Counted from the stretch's first letter, positions 16,805-25,288 are shown. The stretch: DNA of 64,000 nucleotides from DATMNI01 sp035570275 (GCA_035570275.1 DATMNI010000449.1:15848-79847), one strand, 5' to 3'. The notes: generated from the letters alone by a model not told the origin. Made by a program: numbers and translations.

Positions 16805-18124
16805 CTATCGCACGCCCCGGCGGCCCAGCACCACTTCCACGGGCGGTGGCGGTGGTGGCGGCTCGGGAGGCGGCTCCACTGGTTTCTTGATCTTCCGGTC
16901 CAGGCGGTGCGCGATGAACTCGTCCCGCGCCTTGGCGTATTTGGGCGACCCGGGTGCGACGGGGACCGTTGCCCACTCCTCCGGCGTGATCTCCTGCACC
17001 GTGAGCAGATACTTCTGGAAGTAGTTTCGCATCCGCTCCTGCACCGGTTTTAGCGCCGAATGGTACATCACGAATAGCACATCCTCGGGCGCCGCCGCGG
17101 ACAGGATCTGGTACACGTGCGATGCCTTGCGGACGCGCGGGGCACGCAGCGCGGTTTCCAGTTTCTTGGCCTGGGCTTCCAGCTTTTGCCACAAGTCCAC
17201 GTCGGCCTTCGGCATCTCGGTGCCTTTCACCAGCGCCTGCTTCTCCTTCGGGGAAAGCTTTTCGGTCAAAACATACAGGAACGGCCCGAAGCGCGCCGCG
17301 CGGGTGTGCAAGTCGTCCGTCAGCAGGCGGCTCATCTTCTCCAGTTTGGCGATGCCGGCCAGGTTGAGCTTCGGCCCAGCCAGGGCTGGCGAAAACAGCT
17401 TCATGAGCCCCGCCTCTTCCAGCAATTTAAGGATTTCCGAAGGGCTGTCCTCCCCGCTGATGCGCTTCAATTCCTCAGACCAGGCCCGCGCCGGAATCAA
17501 CTTCTCCACTTCGGCCTCGCGCGCATTGGCCACCTGCATCTTCGTGCGCTCTTCCACGGAGAAGCCGAGCCGCACCTGGAACCGGATCAGCCGCAACAAC
17601 CGGGAAGGATCGTCGTAGAATCCGTAGGTGCTGATGGCGCGCAACTCCCGCCGCTCGATGTCGGCCAGCCCGTTCATCGGGTCCAGCAGCAGTCCCCGCG
17701 ACGCGCGGTTTAGGGAGAGCGCAATCGCGTTGCATGTAAAATCGCGTCCGCGCAGATCTTCCTGGATGGTCGCCGCGGTCACATGCGGCTTGCCGCCCGA
17801 GCGCGGGTATTTGTCCTGGCGCGCCATCGAGATCTGCGCCGTGACGCCGCTCGGAAACACCAGTTCGGCGCTTTTCCGGTTCTCGTCCGAAGAAACCAGC
17901 GTGGCGCCGGTGCTCTCGCCAATGGCCTTGGCCAATTTCAGCGCCTGGCCCTCCACCACGAAGTCCAGATCGCGGATGCGAAACCCCGCCAGCATATCGC
18001 GCATCGCGCCGCCGGTCAGGAACACGTTGACAATGGCCTGTCCCGCGGCCTTCTGGACGTCTTCCACCACTCGGTTTTGGTCCGGGTTCAGGTGGCTTTC
18101 CAGCATGTAGATGTAGTCGCTCAT
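16805..18124 (-). CDS. CCA-adding tRNA nucleotidyltransferase / poly(A) polymerase family
   Basis: 439 residues. Class II nucleotidyltransferase head with VFLTGGAMRDML and RIRDLDFVV (the two metal aspartates), RGRDFTCNAIAL, and the RNA/nucleotide-binding motif DDPSRLLRLIRFQVRLGF. A helical body about 200 residues long follows. The enzyme restores the CCA end of tRNAs or, in some lineages, adds A tails. The body is extended compared with minimal enzymes and ends in an unusual proline-rich tail (EPPPEPPPPPPP). Downstream is convergent, and upstream is the recombinase gene after a repeat block. Confidence 0.88.
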   Translation of the reverse strand: MSDYIYMLESHLNPDQNRVVEDVQKAAGQAIVNVFLTGGAMRDMLAGFRIRDLDFVVEGQALKLAKAIGESTGATLVSSDENRKSAELVFPSGVTAQISMARQDKYPRSGGKPHVTAATIQEDLRGRDFTCNAIALSLNRASRGLLLDPMNGLADIERRELRAISTYGFYDDPSRLLRLIRFQVRLGFSVEERTKMQVANAREAEVEKLIPARAWSEELKRISGEDSPSEILKLLEEAGLMKLFSPALAGPKLNLAGIAKLEKMSRLLTDDLHTRAARFGPFLYVLTEKLSPKEKQALVKGTEMPKADVDLWQKLEAQAKKLETALRAPRVRKASHVYQILSAAAPEDVLFVMYHSALKPVQERMRNYFQKYLLTVQEITPEEWATVPVAPGSPKYAKARDEFIAHRLDRKIKKPVEPPPEPPPPPPPVEVVLGRRGVR

Positions 18125-18149
18125 CGCATTGCGCTCGATGTTACCAAAT

Positions 18150-18240
18150 GTCCCTCCGCTTCACCCGCCGGCCACCGGCACCTGGCATCCCACTCACTGG
18201 CCACTGGCCACCGGCCACTGGCCACCGGCATCCGGCATCT
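18150..18240. repeat. GGCCACCGG-type short repeat block
   Basis: Several copies of CCACTGGCCA and CCACCGGC/CATCCGGC units lie between the CCA-enzyme and recombinase genes. Related blocks are at 19755-19872 and 38362-38500. Confidence 0.75.
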
Positions 18241-18245
18241 GCTCC

Positions 18246-19199
18246 TCAGACCCGGGGGTGGTGTTTTTCAACGGTGTCCCTGAGTCTGGACCGCATCACG
18301 TGCGTATAAATCTGCGTGGTCGAAATATCCGCATGGCCCAGCATGACCTGGACGCTGCGTAGATCGGCGCCGCCTTCCAGCAGGTGCGTGGCAAAACTAT
18401 GACGCAGTACATGGGGCGTAAGCCCATGAAAAATACCGACTTTCCGGCCGTAACCGGCCAAGAGTTTCCAAAACGCCTGGCGCGTAAGACAGCCGCCGCG
18501 GGCAGTGATAAAAAGATACCGGCTGGCGCGGCCCTTGAGCAGCGACGCCCTGCCATTTCGTATATAATCCTCCACTGCCCGCGTTGCCGGGTTCCCGACC
18601 GGTACCAGACGCTGCTTGTTTCCCTTTCCGGTGGTTCTGAGTACTCCCAATTCCAGGTTCAGGTCGCTTACGCCCAGGCGGCAAAGTTCGGACACCCGCA
18701 AACCCGAAGCGTACAGTAATTCCAGCATGGCGCGGTCGCGCGAACCGGTGGGACGGGTAACGTCGGGAGCCCGTATGAGTTTCTCGATCTCCTCTAAATT
18801 GAGGAACTTGGGGATGGTTTGCCACTGCTTGGGCGAGCGTAAATGCTCGGTTGGATCGGTATCGACCAAGCCCTCTCGCAGGAGAAAACCGTAGAGGCTC
18901 CGCAGCGTGGTGAGGTGCCGGCCCAGGGAGCGGCCGCCTAACCCGCTGGCGGTCAAATGATCCAGATAATGGCGGATTTCCTCGGTTCCAGGGAGCCTGC
19001 CGGCGGCGCCGATAAAGCCGCTAAACTTCGATAAATCAGCGGCATAGGCCTCCAGCGAGTTGTTCGCCAACCCCTTCTCCAACCGGCAGAAATTCAGGAA
19101 CGCAGTCATCTGGTTACGCCACGGCTGGTCAGGCGCCTGTGGGGTACGCACCTGTTGGTCAGGCCCCTCTGCCGATTCTGCCGTGAGCGCTCCAGACAT
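18246..19199 (-). CDS. xerD: Tyrosine recombinase XerC/XerD
   Basis: 317 residues from the ATG at 19199; the longer open frame upstream crosses the next gene and is not coding. An alternative Met is at 19109. N-terminal SAM-like core-binding domain (FLNFCRLEKGLANNSLEAYA). The catalytic domain has all six expected residues: Arg in ASGLRVSEL, Lys in GKGNKQRLV, His-x-x-Arg in HVLRHSFATHL, His in LGHADISTT and the nucleophile Tyr in TQIYTHV. Size and motifs fit the housekeeping Xer enzymes that resolve chromosome dimers. The N-terminus contains a short repeated stretch (GPDQQ, APDQP). The symbol is by similarity; XerC versus XerD is not settled. Confidence 0.88.
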   Translation of the reverse strand: MSGALTAESAEGPDQQVRTPQAPDQPWRNQMTAFLNFCRLEKGLANNSLEAYAADLSKFSGFIGAAGRLPGTEEIRHYLDHLTASGLGGRSLGRHLTTLRSLYGFLLREGLVDTDPTEHLRSPKQWQTIPKFLNLEEIEKLIRAPDVTRPTGSRDRAMLELLYASGLRVSELCRLGVSDLNLELGVLRTTGKGNKQRLVPVGNPATRAVEDYIRNGRASLLKGRASRYLFITARGGCLTRQAFWKLLAGYGRKVGIFHGLTPHVLRHSFATHLLEGGADLRSVQVMLGHADISTTQIYTHVMRSRLRDTVEKHHPRV

Positions 19200-19262
19200 C
19201 GTGCCAATGATACAATAAGCGCCTAAATGTTTGAAACATAGTTGTCGCATTTGAGGTAAAGT

Positions 19263-19751
19263 TTGGCCGCGTCCACCACAAAAAAGGTTGTCGTCCGGCG
19301 TTTCGAACGGGAATCGCTCTCCGGATACGTCAATCCAGCCGGGTTTCTGCAGCCCGAGGGCGTGGAACTGCTGTCGGAGGACGGCAATGTCTCGAAGCTT
19401 CCCTACCTGGAGATCAAGACCATCTCGTTCGTCCGCGAGTTTGAGGACGCCGGCGGCCCGGAGCGCCATGTTTTCAAGACCCGCCCTAAAATGGCGGGGC
19501 TCTGGGTCAGCCTGAAACTCCGCGATGGCGAAGTGATGGAAGGCATTCTGCCGAACAATCTCCTGCAGTTGGAGCACTACGGCTTCAGCCTGATTCCCCC
19601 GGACCCATTCAGCAACACGCAGCGCCTTTTCGTCCCCCGGCCCGCGCTGGTTTCCGTCCAGGTGCTGGGGGTGATCGGTAGCCCCCTGAAGCGCCTGCGG
19701 CCCAAACCGGCGCCAAAGGAACAGATCGGTCTGTTCGAAGAACCGCAATAG
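19263..19751 (+). CDS. Conserved protein of unknown function (DUF6982-like)
   Basis: 162 residues from a TTG start preceded by GAGG nine bases upstream. No signal peptide or membrane segment. It is composed mainly of predicted beta strands (KKVVVRRFERESLSGYVNP, LPYLEIKTISFVREFED, LWVSLKLRDGEVMEGILPNN). The alternation resembles small beta-barrel proteins of acidobacteria grouped as DUF6982, a recollection rather than a search result. Divergent from xerD with 63 bases between starts. Confidence 0.65.
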   Translation: MAASTTKKVVVRRFERESLSGYVNPAGFLQPEGVELLSEDGNVSKLPYLEIKTISFVREFEDAGGPERHVFKTRPKMAGLWVSLKLRDGEVMEGILPNNLLQLEHYGFSLIPPDPFSNTQRLFVPRPALVSVQVLGVIGSPLKRLRPKPAPKEQIGLFEEPQ

Positions 19752-19754
19752 AAC

Positions 19755-19872
19755 GGATGCCGGTGGCCGGATGCCGGTGGCCGGATGCCGGTGGCCGGTG
19801 GCCAGCGAAAGGCCTCGCGGGCATGCCGTGCGGCTTCGGGAACCGGCATCCGGCCACCGGCATCTGGCATCC
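19755..19872. repeat. 14-bp repeat array with inverted partner
   Basis: Three perfect copies of GGATGCCGGTGGCC at 19755, 19769 and 19783 plus a partial copy. An inverted counterpart (GGCATCCGGCCACCGGCATC...) follows at 19843-19872. The two sides can pair as a long hairpin. It lies between the DUF gene and the AbrB-like antitoxin and runs into the latter's reading frame. Confidence 0.9.
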
Positions 19873-20166
19873 CTCATCGACTTGGTAGTGCCGGCCAGTG
19901 TGCGCCGCCGGGCCGGTATTAAGACCGGTGATCGGCTGGAATTCAAAGTGTCTGGCGGAATCATCAACATCATCCCGAAGCTCCCCATAGCCGATGATGA
20001 GTACACCCCCAAGCAACGTCGAACTATTGATGCGGGAATTGGCGAAGGCATGAAGGATTTCCGCAAAGGCCGCGGTCATGGCCCCTTCACCGCCGATGAA
20101 GCCGTGAACTTCTTAAAATCCCAGATGAAGCACCCCCAGACCAAGCCAACTAAACGAACCAAATGA
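19771..20166 (+). CDS. AbrB/MazE-like antitoxin with repeat-derived N-terminus
   Basis: The recognisable part begins about 19873: LVVPASVRRRAGIKTGDRLE, then SGGIINIIPKLP, a SpoVT-AbrB swapped-hairpin DNA-binding domain. A C-terminal region (DEYTPKQRRTIDAGIGEGMK ... GHGPFTADEAVNFL) would bind the toxin. The first 34 codons from the ATG at 19771 translate the intergenic repeat and look unlike any protein. TTG at 19882 or GTG at 19888 are alternatives but would trim the first strand of the fold. The stop overlaps the toxin start (ATGA). It should repress its own operon and neutralise the toxin. Confidence 0.7.
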   Translation: MPVAGCRWPVASERPRGHAVRLREPASGHRHLASLIDLVVPASVRRRAGIKTGDRLEFKVSGGIINIIPKLPIADDEYTPKQRRTIDAGIGEGMKDFRKGRGHGPFTADEAVNFLKSQMKHPQTKPTKRTK

Positions 20167-20408
20167 AAGTTGGGTTCTCTGAGCGCTCCCGGAAGTCGTT
20201 CAGGGACGCTCCTCCTGGCATTCAGCGGGCCATTTTGAAGCAGACCCGCCGGCTGGCCCAGAACCTTTACCACCCATCGCTGCGTGCCAAAAAGTACAGC
20301 GAATCCGAAAACGTCTGGCAACCACGTGCCAGCAAGGATTGGCGGTTCTATTTCACGATCGAAGGCGACACCTACCACATTCAAAACATCACGCCTCACC
20401 CGAAATGA
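20163..20408 (+). CDS. RelE/ParE-family toxin
   Basis: 81 residues: MKVGFSERSRKSFRDAP, then QRAILKQTRRLAQNLYHPSL, ending ASKDWRFYFTIEGDTYHIQN. Size, helix-helix-sheet pattern and the C-terminal W-R-F-Y-F..Y-H-I strand fit the RelE/ParE superfamily. Members are ribosome-dependent mRNA endonucleases or gyrase inhibitors; which applies cannot be told. It overlaps the AbrB-like antitoxin by 4 bases, the usual arrangement of a coupled pair. Confidence 0.82.
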   Translation: MKVGFSERSRKSFRDAPPGIQRAILKQTRRLAQNLYHPSLRAKKYSESENVWQPRASKDWRFYFTIEGDTYHIQNITPHPK

Positions 20409-20417
20409 GCTTTCCAA

Positions 20418-20445
20418 TTGCCCCCAAACCTTGTTAAGCTATACT
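20418..20445 (+). promoter_or_regulatory. Likely sigma-70 promoter of the TPR gene
   Basis: TTGCCC at 20418-20423 and TATACT at 20440-20445 with a 16-base spacer, 37 bases before the ATG at 20483. Confidence 0.5.
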
Positions 20446-20482
20446 GAAATTTATTACTGAACAGTCTCTGTTTGGAGGTTCT

Positions 20483-21673
20483 ATGAAGTTCCGCAACCTG
20501 GTTGTTGCCGCGGCGGCAACGCTGTTTCTGGCTTTCACCTCGTTCGCCCAGATTACGGCGATGGAAGGCGACGTCAAAGGTGAAGACGGCAAGCCCCTGC
20601 AAGGCGCCGTGATCAAGATCGTCCGAACGGACATCAAGGGCAATTACACCGTAAAAAGCGACAAAAAGGGCCACTTCTTCTACAACGGCCTCCCCATCGG
20701 CACCTACAATATCACCGTCGAAGTTGGCGGCAAAGAGGCCGATGGCGTGAACGGCGTACACACCCGGCTGGGCGACCCAGTGCAGGTTCCCTTCGATCTG
20801 CAAACCAAGGCCAAGGCCCGGGCCGCGCAGAATGCCCAACTGCAACAGGCTGCCGCCACCGGCGCCGGCCTGACCAAAGAGCAGGAACGCAGCATGACCA
20901 AGGAACAGAAGGATGCGATGGAAAAGGCCATCAAGGAACGCGAAGGCTCCATGAAGAAGAACAAGGAGCTCAACGACGCGTTCAACACTGGTCTCACTGC
21001 CTTGCAGGCGGCGAACGCGTCGAAAGACCCGGCGGAAAAGTCCAAGCAATATGACGTCGCCGTGGCTTCTCTCACCAAGGCCAGCGAACTCGATCCCAAA
21101 CAGGTCGCCGTCTGGGCTCAGCTTGCCGACGCCCACGTCGGGTGGGCATCCACCAAGACCGGCCCCGAGTTCGATGGCGAAATGGCCAAAGGCCTGGAAG
21201 CCTACGGCAAAGCGATCGAACTGAACCCCAACGACGGCGCCACCCACAACAACTACGCGCTGGCGCTGGCCAAGGCCAAGAAGTTCGACGAAATGAAGGT
21301 CGAACTCAACAAAGCCGCGCAGCTTGACCCCACCAAGGCCGGCCAATACTACTACAACCTGGGCGCCCTGATGGTCAACGCCGGCCAGAACGACGCTGCT
21401 GTGGACGCGTTCAAGAAAGCCGTCGAAGTCGACCCCAAGCACGCCGATTCCTACTATCAACTCGGCGTCGGCCTGGTTTCCAAGGCCACCCTGGGAGCCG
21501 ATGGCAAGATGACCCCGGTCCCCGGAACGGTGGAAGCCTTCCAGAAGTATCTGGAACTGGCGCCCAACGGTCAGTTCGCCGATGGCGCGAAGGGCATGCT
21601 GGAGACCTTCAACACCAAGGTCGACACGTCTTATAAGAACCCGAACGCGCCCGCGCAAAAGAAGAAAAAGTAA
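20483..21673 (+). CDS. Exported carboxypeptidase-regulatory-like and TPR protein
   Basis: 396 residues with a strong ribosome-binding site (GGAGGT). Signal peptide MKFRNLVVAAAATLFLAFTSFAQ. A CarboxypepD_reg-like beta-sandwich follows (GDVKGEDGKPLQGAVIKIV, GHFFYNGLPIGTYNITVEV), then a Lys/Glu-rich coiled-coil stretch. At least four TPR motifs are next (VAVWAQLADAHVGWASTK, NDGATHNNYALALAKAKKFD, AGQYYYNLGALMVNAGQND, ADSYYQLGVGLVSKA), ending in a Lys-rich tail. This is a periplasmic scaffold type common in acidobacteria. The function of the complex is unknown. Confidence 0.85.
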   Translation: MKFRNLVVAAAATLFLAFTSFAQITAMEGDVKGEDGKPLQGAVIKIVRTDIKGNYTVKSDKKGHFFYNGLPIGTYNITVEVGGKEADGVNGVHTRLGDPVQVPFDLQTKAKARAAQNAQLQQAAATGAGLTKEQERSMTKEQKDAMEKAIKEREGSMKKNKELNDAFNTGLTALQAANASKDPAEKSKQYDVAVASLTKASELDPKQVAVWAQLADAHVGWASTKTGPEFDGEMAKGLEAYGKAIELNPNDGATHNNYALALAKAKKFDEMKVELNKAAQLDPTKAGQYYYNLGALMVNAGQNDAAVDAFKKAVEVDPKHADSYYQLGVGLVSKATLGADGKMTPVPGTVEAFQKYLELAPNGQFADGAKGMLETFNTKVDTSYKNPNAPAQKKKK

Positions 21674-21763
21674 ACTTGTCCGAACCTAAACTGATTTGAA
21701 CCTGAACTGATATGAACCAGGGCGGATCTTCACCGTTCCGCCCCGGCTCCGTCTGGCGTGCCG

Positions 21764-22042
21764 ATGCTTCGCTTCCTCTTTCTTGAAGTTCTGCTGCCGA
21801 TCCTGCTCTTCACCCTGGTGAGAGCGATGATCCGAAGTATCTTTCAGGGCGTCAAGAGCGCAGCCACACCTCCCCAGCCGGCGCCCCGTCAGGGCCCGGT
21901 CGTGCAGGCAGGCGGCGAACTGAAGAAGGACCCCGTGTGCGGCATCTATGTCTCCACGGCCGCCAGCATCACCAGGAGTATTGACGGCGAGTTGGTCCAT
22001 TTCTGCTCCAAGGAGTGCCGCGACAAGTACCACCCGGCATGA
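21764..22042 (+). CDS. Small membrane-anchored YHS-domain protein
   Basis: 92 residues from the ATG at 21764; GTG at 21758 is an alternative. One N-terminal membrane segment (FLFLEVLLPILLFTLV) is followed by a Pro-rich linker and a YHS/TRASH-type metal-binding domain: KKDPVCGIYVS ... LVHFCSKECRDKYHP with cysteines spaced C(x)nC-x3-C. Such domains bind copper or other soft metals and often accompany metal transport or modify metalloenzymes. Upstream lies a short AACCTGAACTGATATG-type tandem repeat (21674-21725). Confidence 0.75.
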   Translation: MLRFLFLEVLLPILLFTLVRAMIRSIFQGVKSAATPPQPAPRQGPVVQAGGELKKDPVCGIYVSTAASITRSIDGELVHFCSKECRDKYHPA

Positions 22043-22249
22043 GATAGCGTGAACCGTCGTGACCGCCAGTGAGCCGGCACAAGCGGAAAAGGATGCCGAC
22101 GAACTCGAACCGATGCCAGTGTTGTGCGGTGGTTGCTGGACTCTCGGTTCCAGGGTCCTGCGCTCGGCCATCCGTGACGGGGGCGTAGCCGCCAACCGCA
22201 ACCGCTGCATCGGGTTTCGTTGCGCCCGCGACGTCCTCCCCAACAGCGC

Positions 22250-22255
22250 TACAAT
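22250..22255 (+). promoter_or_regulatory. -10 box six bases from the Uma2 start
   Basis: TACAAT in GCGCTACAATCCAATC, immediately before the ATG at 22262. There is no room for a ribosome-binding site, which suggests a leaderless transcript. Confidence 0.4.
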
Positions 22256-22261
22256 CCAATC

Positions 22262-22774
22262 ATGAGCGCGACCACACAGACTACCTGGGAAGAATTCCTC
22301 GACCTGCCCGACGCTCCAGGCAAGCAAGAACTGCTGGATGGAGAACTGATCATATTGCCCCCCGCCAAGCTAGTCCACATGCAGGTCACCATGGATCTGT
22401 TCCTCATGCTGGTGGCCGCTTTGTCCAAGTCCCGAGTATGGCACGAGACGGGGTACCAACTCCGCCGCGGCTGGTTGCAGCCTGACGTCAGCGTGACCTG
22501 GCCCGATCAACCCATCGAGAACGATTGGCTCCAGCATGCACCCATGGTGGCGGTCGAAGTTGTGTCCCCGTCCAACAGACCAGAGCACATCGACAAGAAG
22601 GTCTCCGTTTATCTGGAAGAAGGCGCCGCCGAGGTTTGGGTGATCTACCCAGCCACGCACAGTATGACCGTCTTCCGCAAGGGAAGCTGGGAGCGCGTCA
22701 CAGACGCCTACAACTGCGCGCTGCTGGGCGTGGTGGTTGACCTCGCCGTCTTACTGCCGCCCATGGTTGACTAA
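22262..22774 (+). CDS. Uma2-family (DUF820) putative PD-(D/E)XK endonuclease
   Basis: 170 residues: TWEEFLDLPDAPGKQELLDG, GYQLRRGWLQPDVSVTWPDQ, MVAVEVVSPSNRPEHIDKKV, YLEEGAAEVWVIYP. The Glu (of ELLDGE), the Asp in QPDVSVTW and the E-V-V strand with a later Lys correspond to the PD-(D/E)XK core of Uma2 proteins. They are numerous in cyanobacteria and acidobacteria and usually lack a proven biological role. The frame opens 42 bases earlier but the ATG at 22262 fits the family start. Confidence 0.85.
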   Translation: MSATTQTTWEEFLDLPDAPGKQELLDGELIILPPAKLVHMQVTMDLFLMLVAALSKSRVWHETGYQLRRGWLQPDVSVTWPDQPIENDWLQHAPMVAVEVVSPSNRPEHIDKKVSVYLEEGAAEVWVIYPATHSMTVFRKGSWERVTDAYNCALLGVVVDLAVLLPPMVD

Positions 22775-22829
22775 AACCGGCTGAGTAAACTGGCCGAGTA
22801 AACTGGCAGGCCAGGAGGCCTACCCTACA

Positions 22830-23762
22830 ATGTCCCTCATCGTCGTGGGTTCCGTAGCATACGATGGCGTCGAAACGCCGCACGGCAAGGTCGACCGCAT
22901 GTTGGGCGGCGCCGCCACCTATATCGCCCTCTCCGCCGGTTATTTCACCCCGGTGAAAATCGTCGCCGTGGTGGGTGACGATTTCGCCCAGGAAGACACG
23001 GACTTCCTGGCCTCTCGCCACATCGATCTCACCGGCCTGGAACGCGTCCCCGGCGGCAAGACCTTCTTTTGGTCCGGCGTCTACTCGGCCGACATGAACG
23101 ACCGCACCACCCTGCGGACCGACCTCAACGTCTTCGCCGATTTCAACCCCAAGCTGCCCGATGGGTACCGCCATGAGCCCTACCTCTTCCTCGGCAACAT
23201 CCAGCCCGACCTCCAGCGCAACGTGCGCGGCCAGATGAATTCCGTCAAGCTCACTGGCGGCGACACCATGAATTACTGGATCAACGACTTCCGCCCGGCC
23301 CTGCTCGACACCCTCAAGCAGTGGGATTTCCTGCTGATCAACGACGCCGAAGCCCGCCTGCTTTCGGGCGAGCACAACCTGCGCTCTGCCGCCGCCCGCA
23401 TCCTGGAAATGGGGCCGCACACCCTGGTCATCAAGCGCGGCGAATACGGCGCCATCCTCTTCCGGCGCGACGGGCATTTCATGGTGCCGGGTTACCTGCT
23501 GCAAAATGTCTTCGACCCCACCGGCGCGGGCGATTGCTTCGCCGGCGGGTTCATCGGATACCTGGCCGGCCGCGGCGCGGTGCCCGGCTCTACACCCAAC
23601 GCCGGCGATCTCGATTTCGCCGAACTGCGCCACGCCGTGATTTACGGCTCCGTGATGGGCAGCTTCTGCTGCGAGAAGTTCGGCGTCGATCGCTTCCGCA
23701 CGCTTACCCGCCCGGAAATCGACGCCCGCTACCAGGAGTTCAAAACCTGTACCGCGTTTTGA
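22830..23762 (+). CDS. PfkB-family sugar/nucleoside kinase
   Basis: 310 residues, with GGAGG upstream. It begins MSLIVVGSVAYDGVETP, has the substrate-site MLGGAATYIAL and the signature DPTGAGDCFAGGFIGYLAG near the C-terminus. The YLFLGNIQPDLQ and VDRFRTLTRPEIDARYQEF features match an uncharacterised acidobacterial/planctomycete subgroup annotated as ribokinase- or adenosine kinase-like. It is first in an operon: the stop overlaps the start of the membrane glycosyltransferase, which in turn overlaps dapF. A 13-bp repeat (CTGAGTAAACTGG twice, 22783-22808) lies just upstream. Confidence 0.85.
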   Translation: MSLIVVGSVAYDGVETPHGKVDRMLGGAATYIALSAGYFTPVKIVAVVGDDFAQEDTDFLASRHIDLTGLERVPGGKTFFWSGVYSADMNDRTTLRTDLNVFADFNPKLPDGYRHEPYLFLGNIQPDLQRNVRGQMNSVKLTGGDTMNYWINDFRPALLDTLKQWDFLLINDAEARLLSGEHNLRSAAARILEMGPHTLVIKRGEYGAILFRRDGHFMVPGYLLQNVFDPTGAGDCFAGGFIGYLAGRGAVPGSTPNAGDLDFAELRHAVIYGSVMGSFCCEKFGVDRFRTLTRPEIDARYQEFKTCTAF

Positions 23763-25288
23763 GTCTCGCGCTCGTCGCGCTCATCACCCTCAGCCTCGCC
23801 GCCGTTTGGCTTTCGTATTCCCAAGGCTGGCTCCTCTATTACGGCGACGCCGAGGCCCACCTGGATATCGCCCGCCGTATCGTCGATTCCCAAACTCCCG
23901 GCTACGACCAGATCGGCACCGTCTGGCTCCCGCTCACCCACTGGCTCATGCTGCCCTTCGTGCGCGTCGATGCCTGGTGGCGCAGCGGCATGGCGGGCGC
24001 TATCCCGTCGGCAACCTGCTTCGTCCTGGCCGCCATGTTTCTGTTCGCCGCCACCCGCCGCTTGTGGAATTCCAGCCCGGCCGCCATCGCCGCCACCGCG
24101 CTGTTCGCCCTCAACCCCAACCTGCTGTACCTGCAAACCACGCCCATGACGGAGCCGCCGTTCCTCGCCTGTCTCATGGCCCTCCTGTACTTCACCGTGC
24201 GCTTTCGGCAGACGCAAGGCTGGGGCGCGCTGGTCGCCGCCGCGCTCGCCGCCTGTCTCGGTACGCTGGCGCGATACGAAGCCTGGCTCCTGCTCCCTTT
24301 CGCCGCGGCCTACTGCATCCTCGCCGCCAAGCGACATCGCGCGGTGGTAGCTGTGGTCTTCTGTCTGATCGCCGGTCTGGGCCCGGTCTACTGGCTGTTT
24401 CACCACTGGTGGCTCACAGGCGACCCGCTGGCCTTCTATCGCAACGAATGGTCTCCGCGCGCCATCCAGCATGGCTTGCCCTACCCCGGCCGCGACGATT
24501 GGCGAACCGCCTGGCTCTATTACCGGACCGCGGCCACGCTCTGCGCCGGGCCGGTGCTGCCGTTCATCGCGCTCGCGGGCGCCGCCGCTGCTCTGGCCAA
24601 GCGCGTCTTCTGGCCCCTGGCATTGCTCGCGCTGCCCGGTCTGCTGATAATCTGGGCCATGCACTCTACCGGCGGCAGCCCCATCTTCCTCCCCACGCTG
24701 CCGCCCAACTCCTACTACAACGCTCGCTATGGCCTGGCAGTCCTGCCGCTGCTGGCGCTGGCTGCATCGGCGCTGGTGGCCATCCTCCCGCCCGGCCTTC
24801 GCACGGCCGCCGCAACTCTGGCCATCGCCGCCGCCATCATGCCCTGGCTCTTGCACCTCTCGCCCGCCAACTGGGTAGTCTGGGAAGAAGGCCACCACAA
24901 CGACGCCGCCCGCCGCGAATGGGCCCGCCAGGCCGCCCAATACCTTGGACCCCGCTACGTGCGCGGTTCCGGCATCGTGAGCCGGTCGGGCACCATGATC
25001 GCGATTTACCGCGAGATGGGCATTCCCATCCGCGAAGTCTTTACCATCGATAACGGGCTGCCCTGGCAAGCCGCCATGCAGCGGCCCGAACTCTGGCTGC
25101 ACCAGGAGTGGGCAGTGGCCGAAGGCGGCGACCCCGTCCAGTCCGCCGTCAACCGCCTGGCCCGCCTCGGGATCGGCCAGGACCACAGCCCGTGCTACCG
25201 TTTGGAACAGAGCATCATCGTCGGAAACGCGGTCGGGAACGCGCCCGTGATCGAAATCTACCGGCGCACAGGAGGCGCATGCCCATGA
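23759..25288 (+). CDS. Membrane glycosyltransferase, GT39/ArnT-like
   Basis: About 509 residues with some ten membrane segments. TTG at 23759 overlaps the kinase stop; a CTG at 23747 is 8 bases after AGGAG and is also possible. The larger open frame upstream is the kinase in another frame. The first periplasmic loop has YYGDAEAHLDIARRIVDSQT and a GTVWLPLTHWLMLPF stretch, as in dolichyl-phosphate-mannose/lipid-linked sugar transferases. The C-terminal soluble part is short. It probably moves a lipid-linked sugar to a lipid or protein acceptor at the periplasmic face. Coupled to the kinase and epimerase genes. Confidence 0.75.
   Translation: MSLALVALITLSLAAVWLSYSQGWLLYYGDAEAHLDIARRIVDSQTPGYDQIGTVWLPLTHWLMLPFVRVDAWWRSGMAGAIPSATCFVLAAMFLFAATRRLWNSSPAAIAATALFALNPNLLYLQTTPMTEPPFLACLMALLYFTVRFRQTQGWGALVAAALAACLGTLARYEAWLLLPFAAAYCILAAKRHRAVVAVVFCLIAGLGPVYWLFHHWWLTGDPLAFYRNEWSPRAIQHGLPYPGRDDWRTAWLYYRTAATLCAGPVLPFIALAGAAAALAKRVFWPLALLALPGLLIIWAMHSTGGSPIFLPTLPPNSYYNARYGLAVLPLLALAASALVAILPPGLRTAAATLAIAAAIMPWLLHLSPANWVVWEEGHHNDAARREWARQAAQYLGPRYVRGSGIVSRSGTMIAIYREMGIPIREVFTIDNGLPWQAAMQRPELWLHQEWAVAEGGDPVQSAVNRLARLGIGQDHSPCYRLEQSIIVGNAVGNAPVIEIYRRTGGACP

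Noticed and set aside
23729..25186. 485-codon minus-strand frame and a 415-codon plus-strand alternative frame
   Set aside because: Both overlap the membrane glycosyltransferase, which has clear membrane segments and coupled neighbours.
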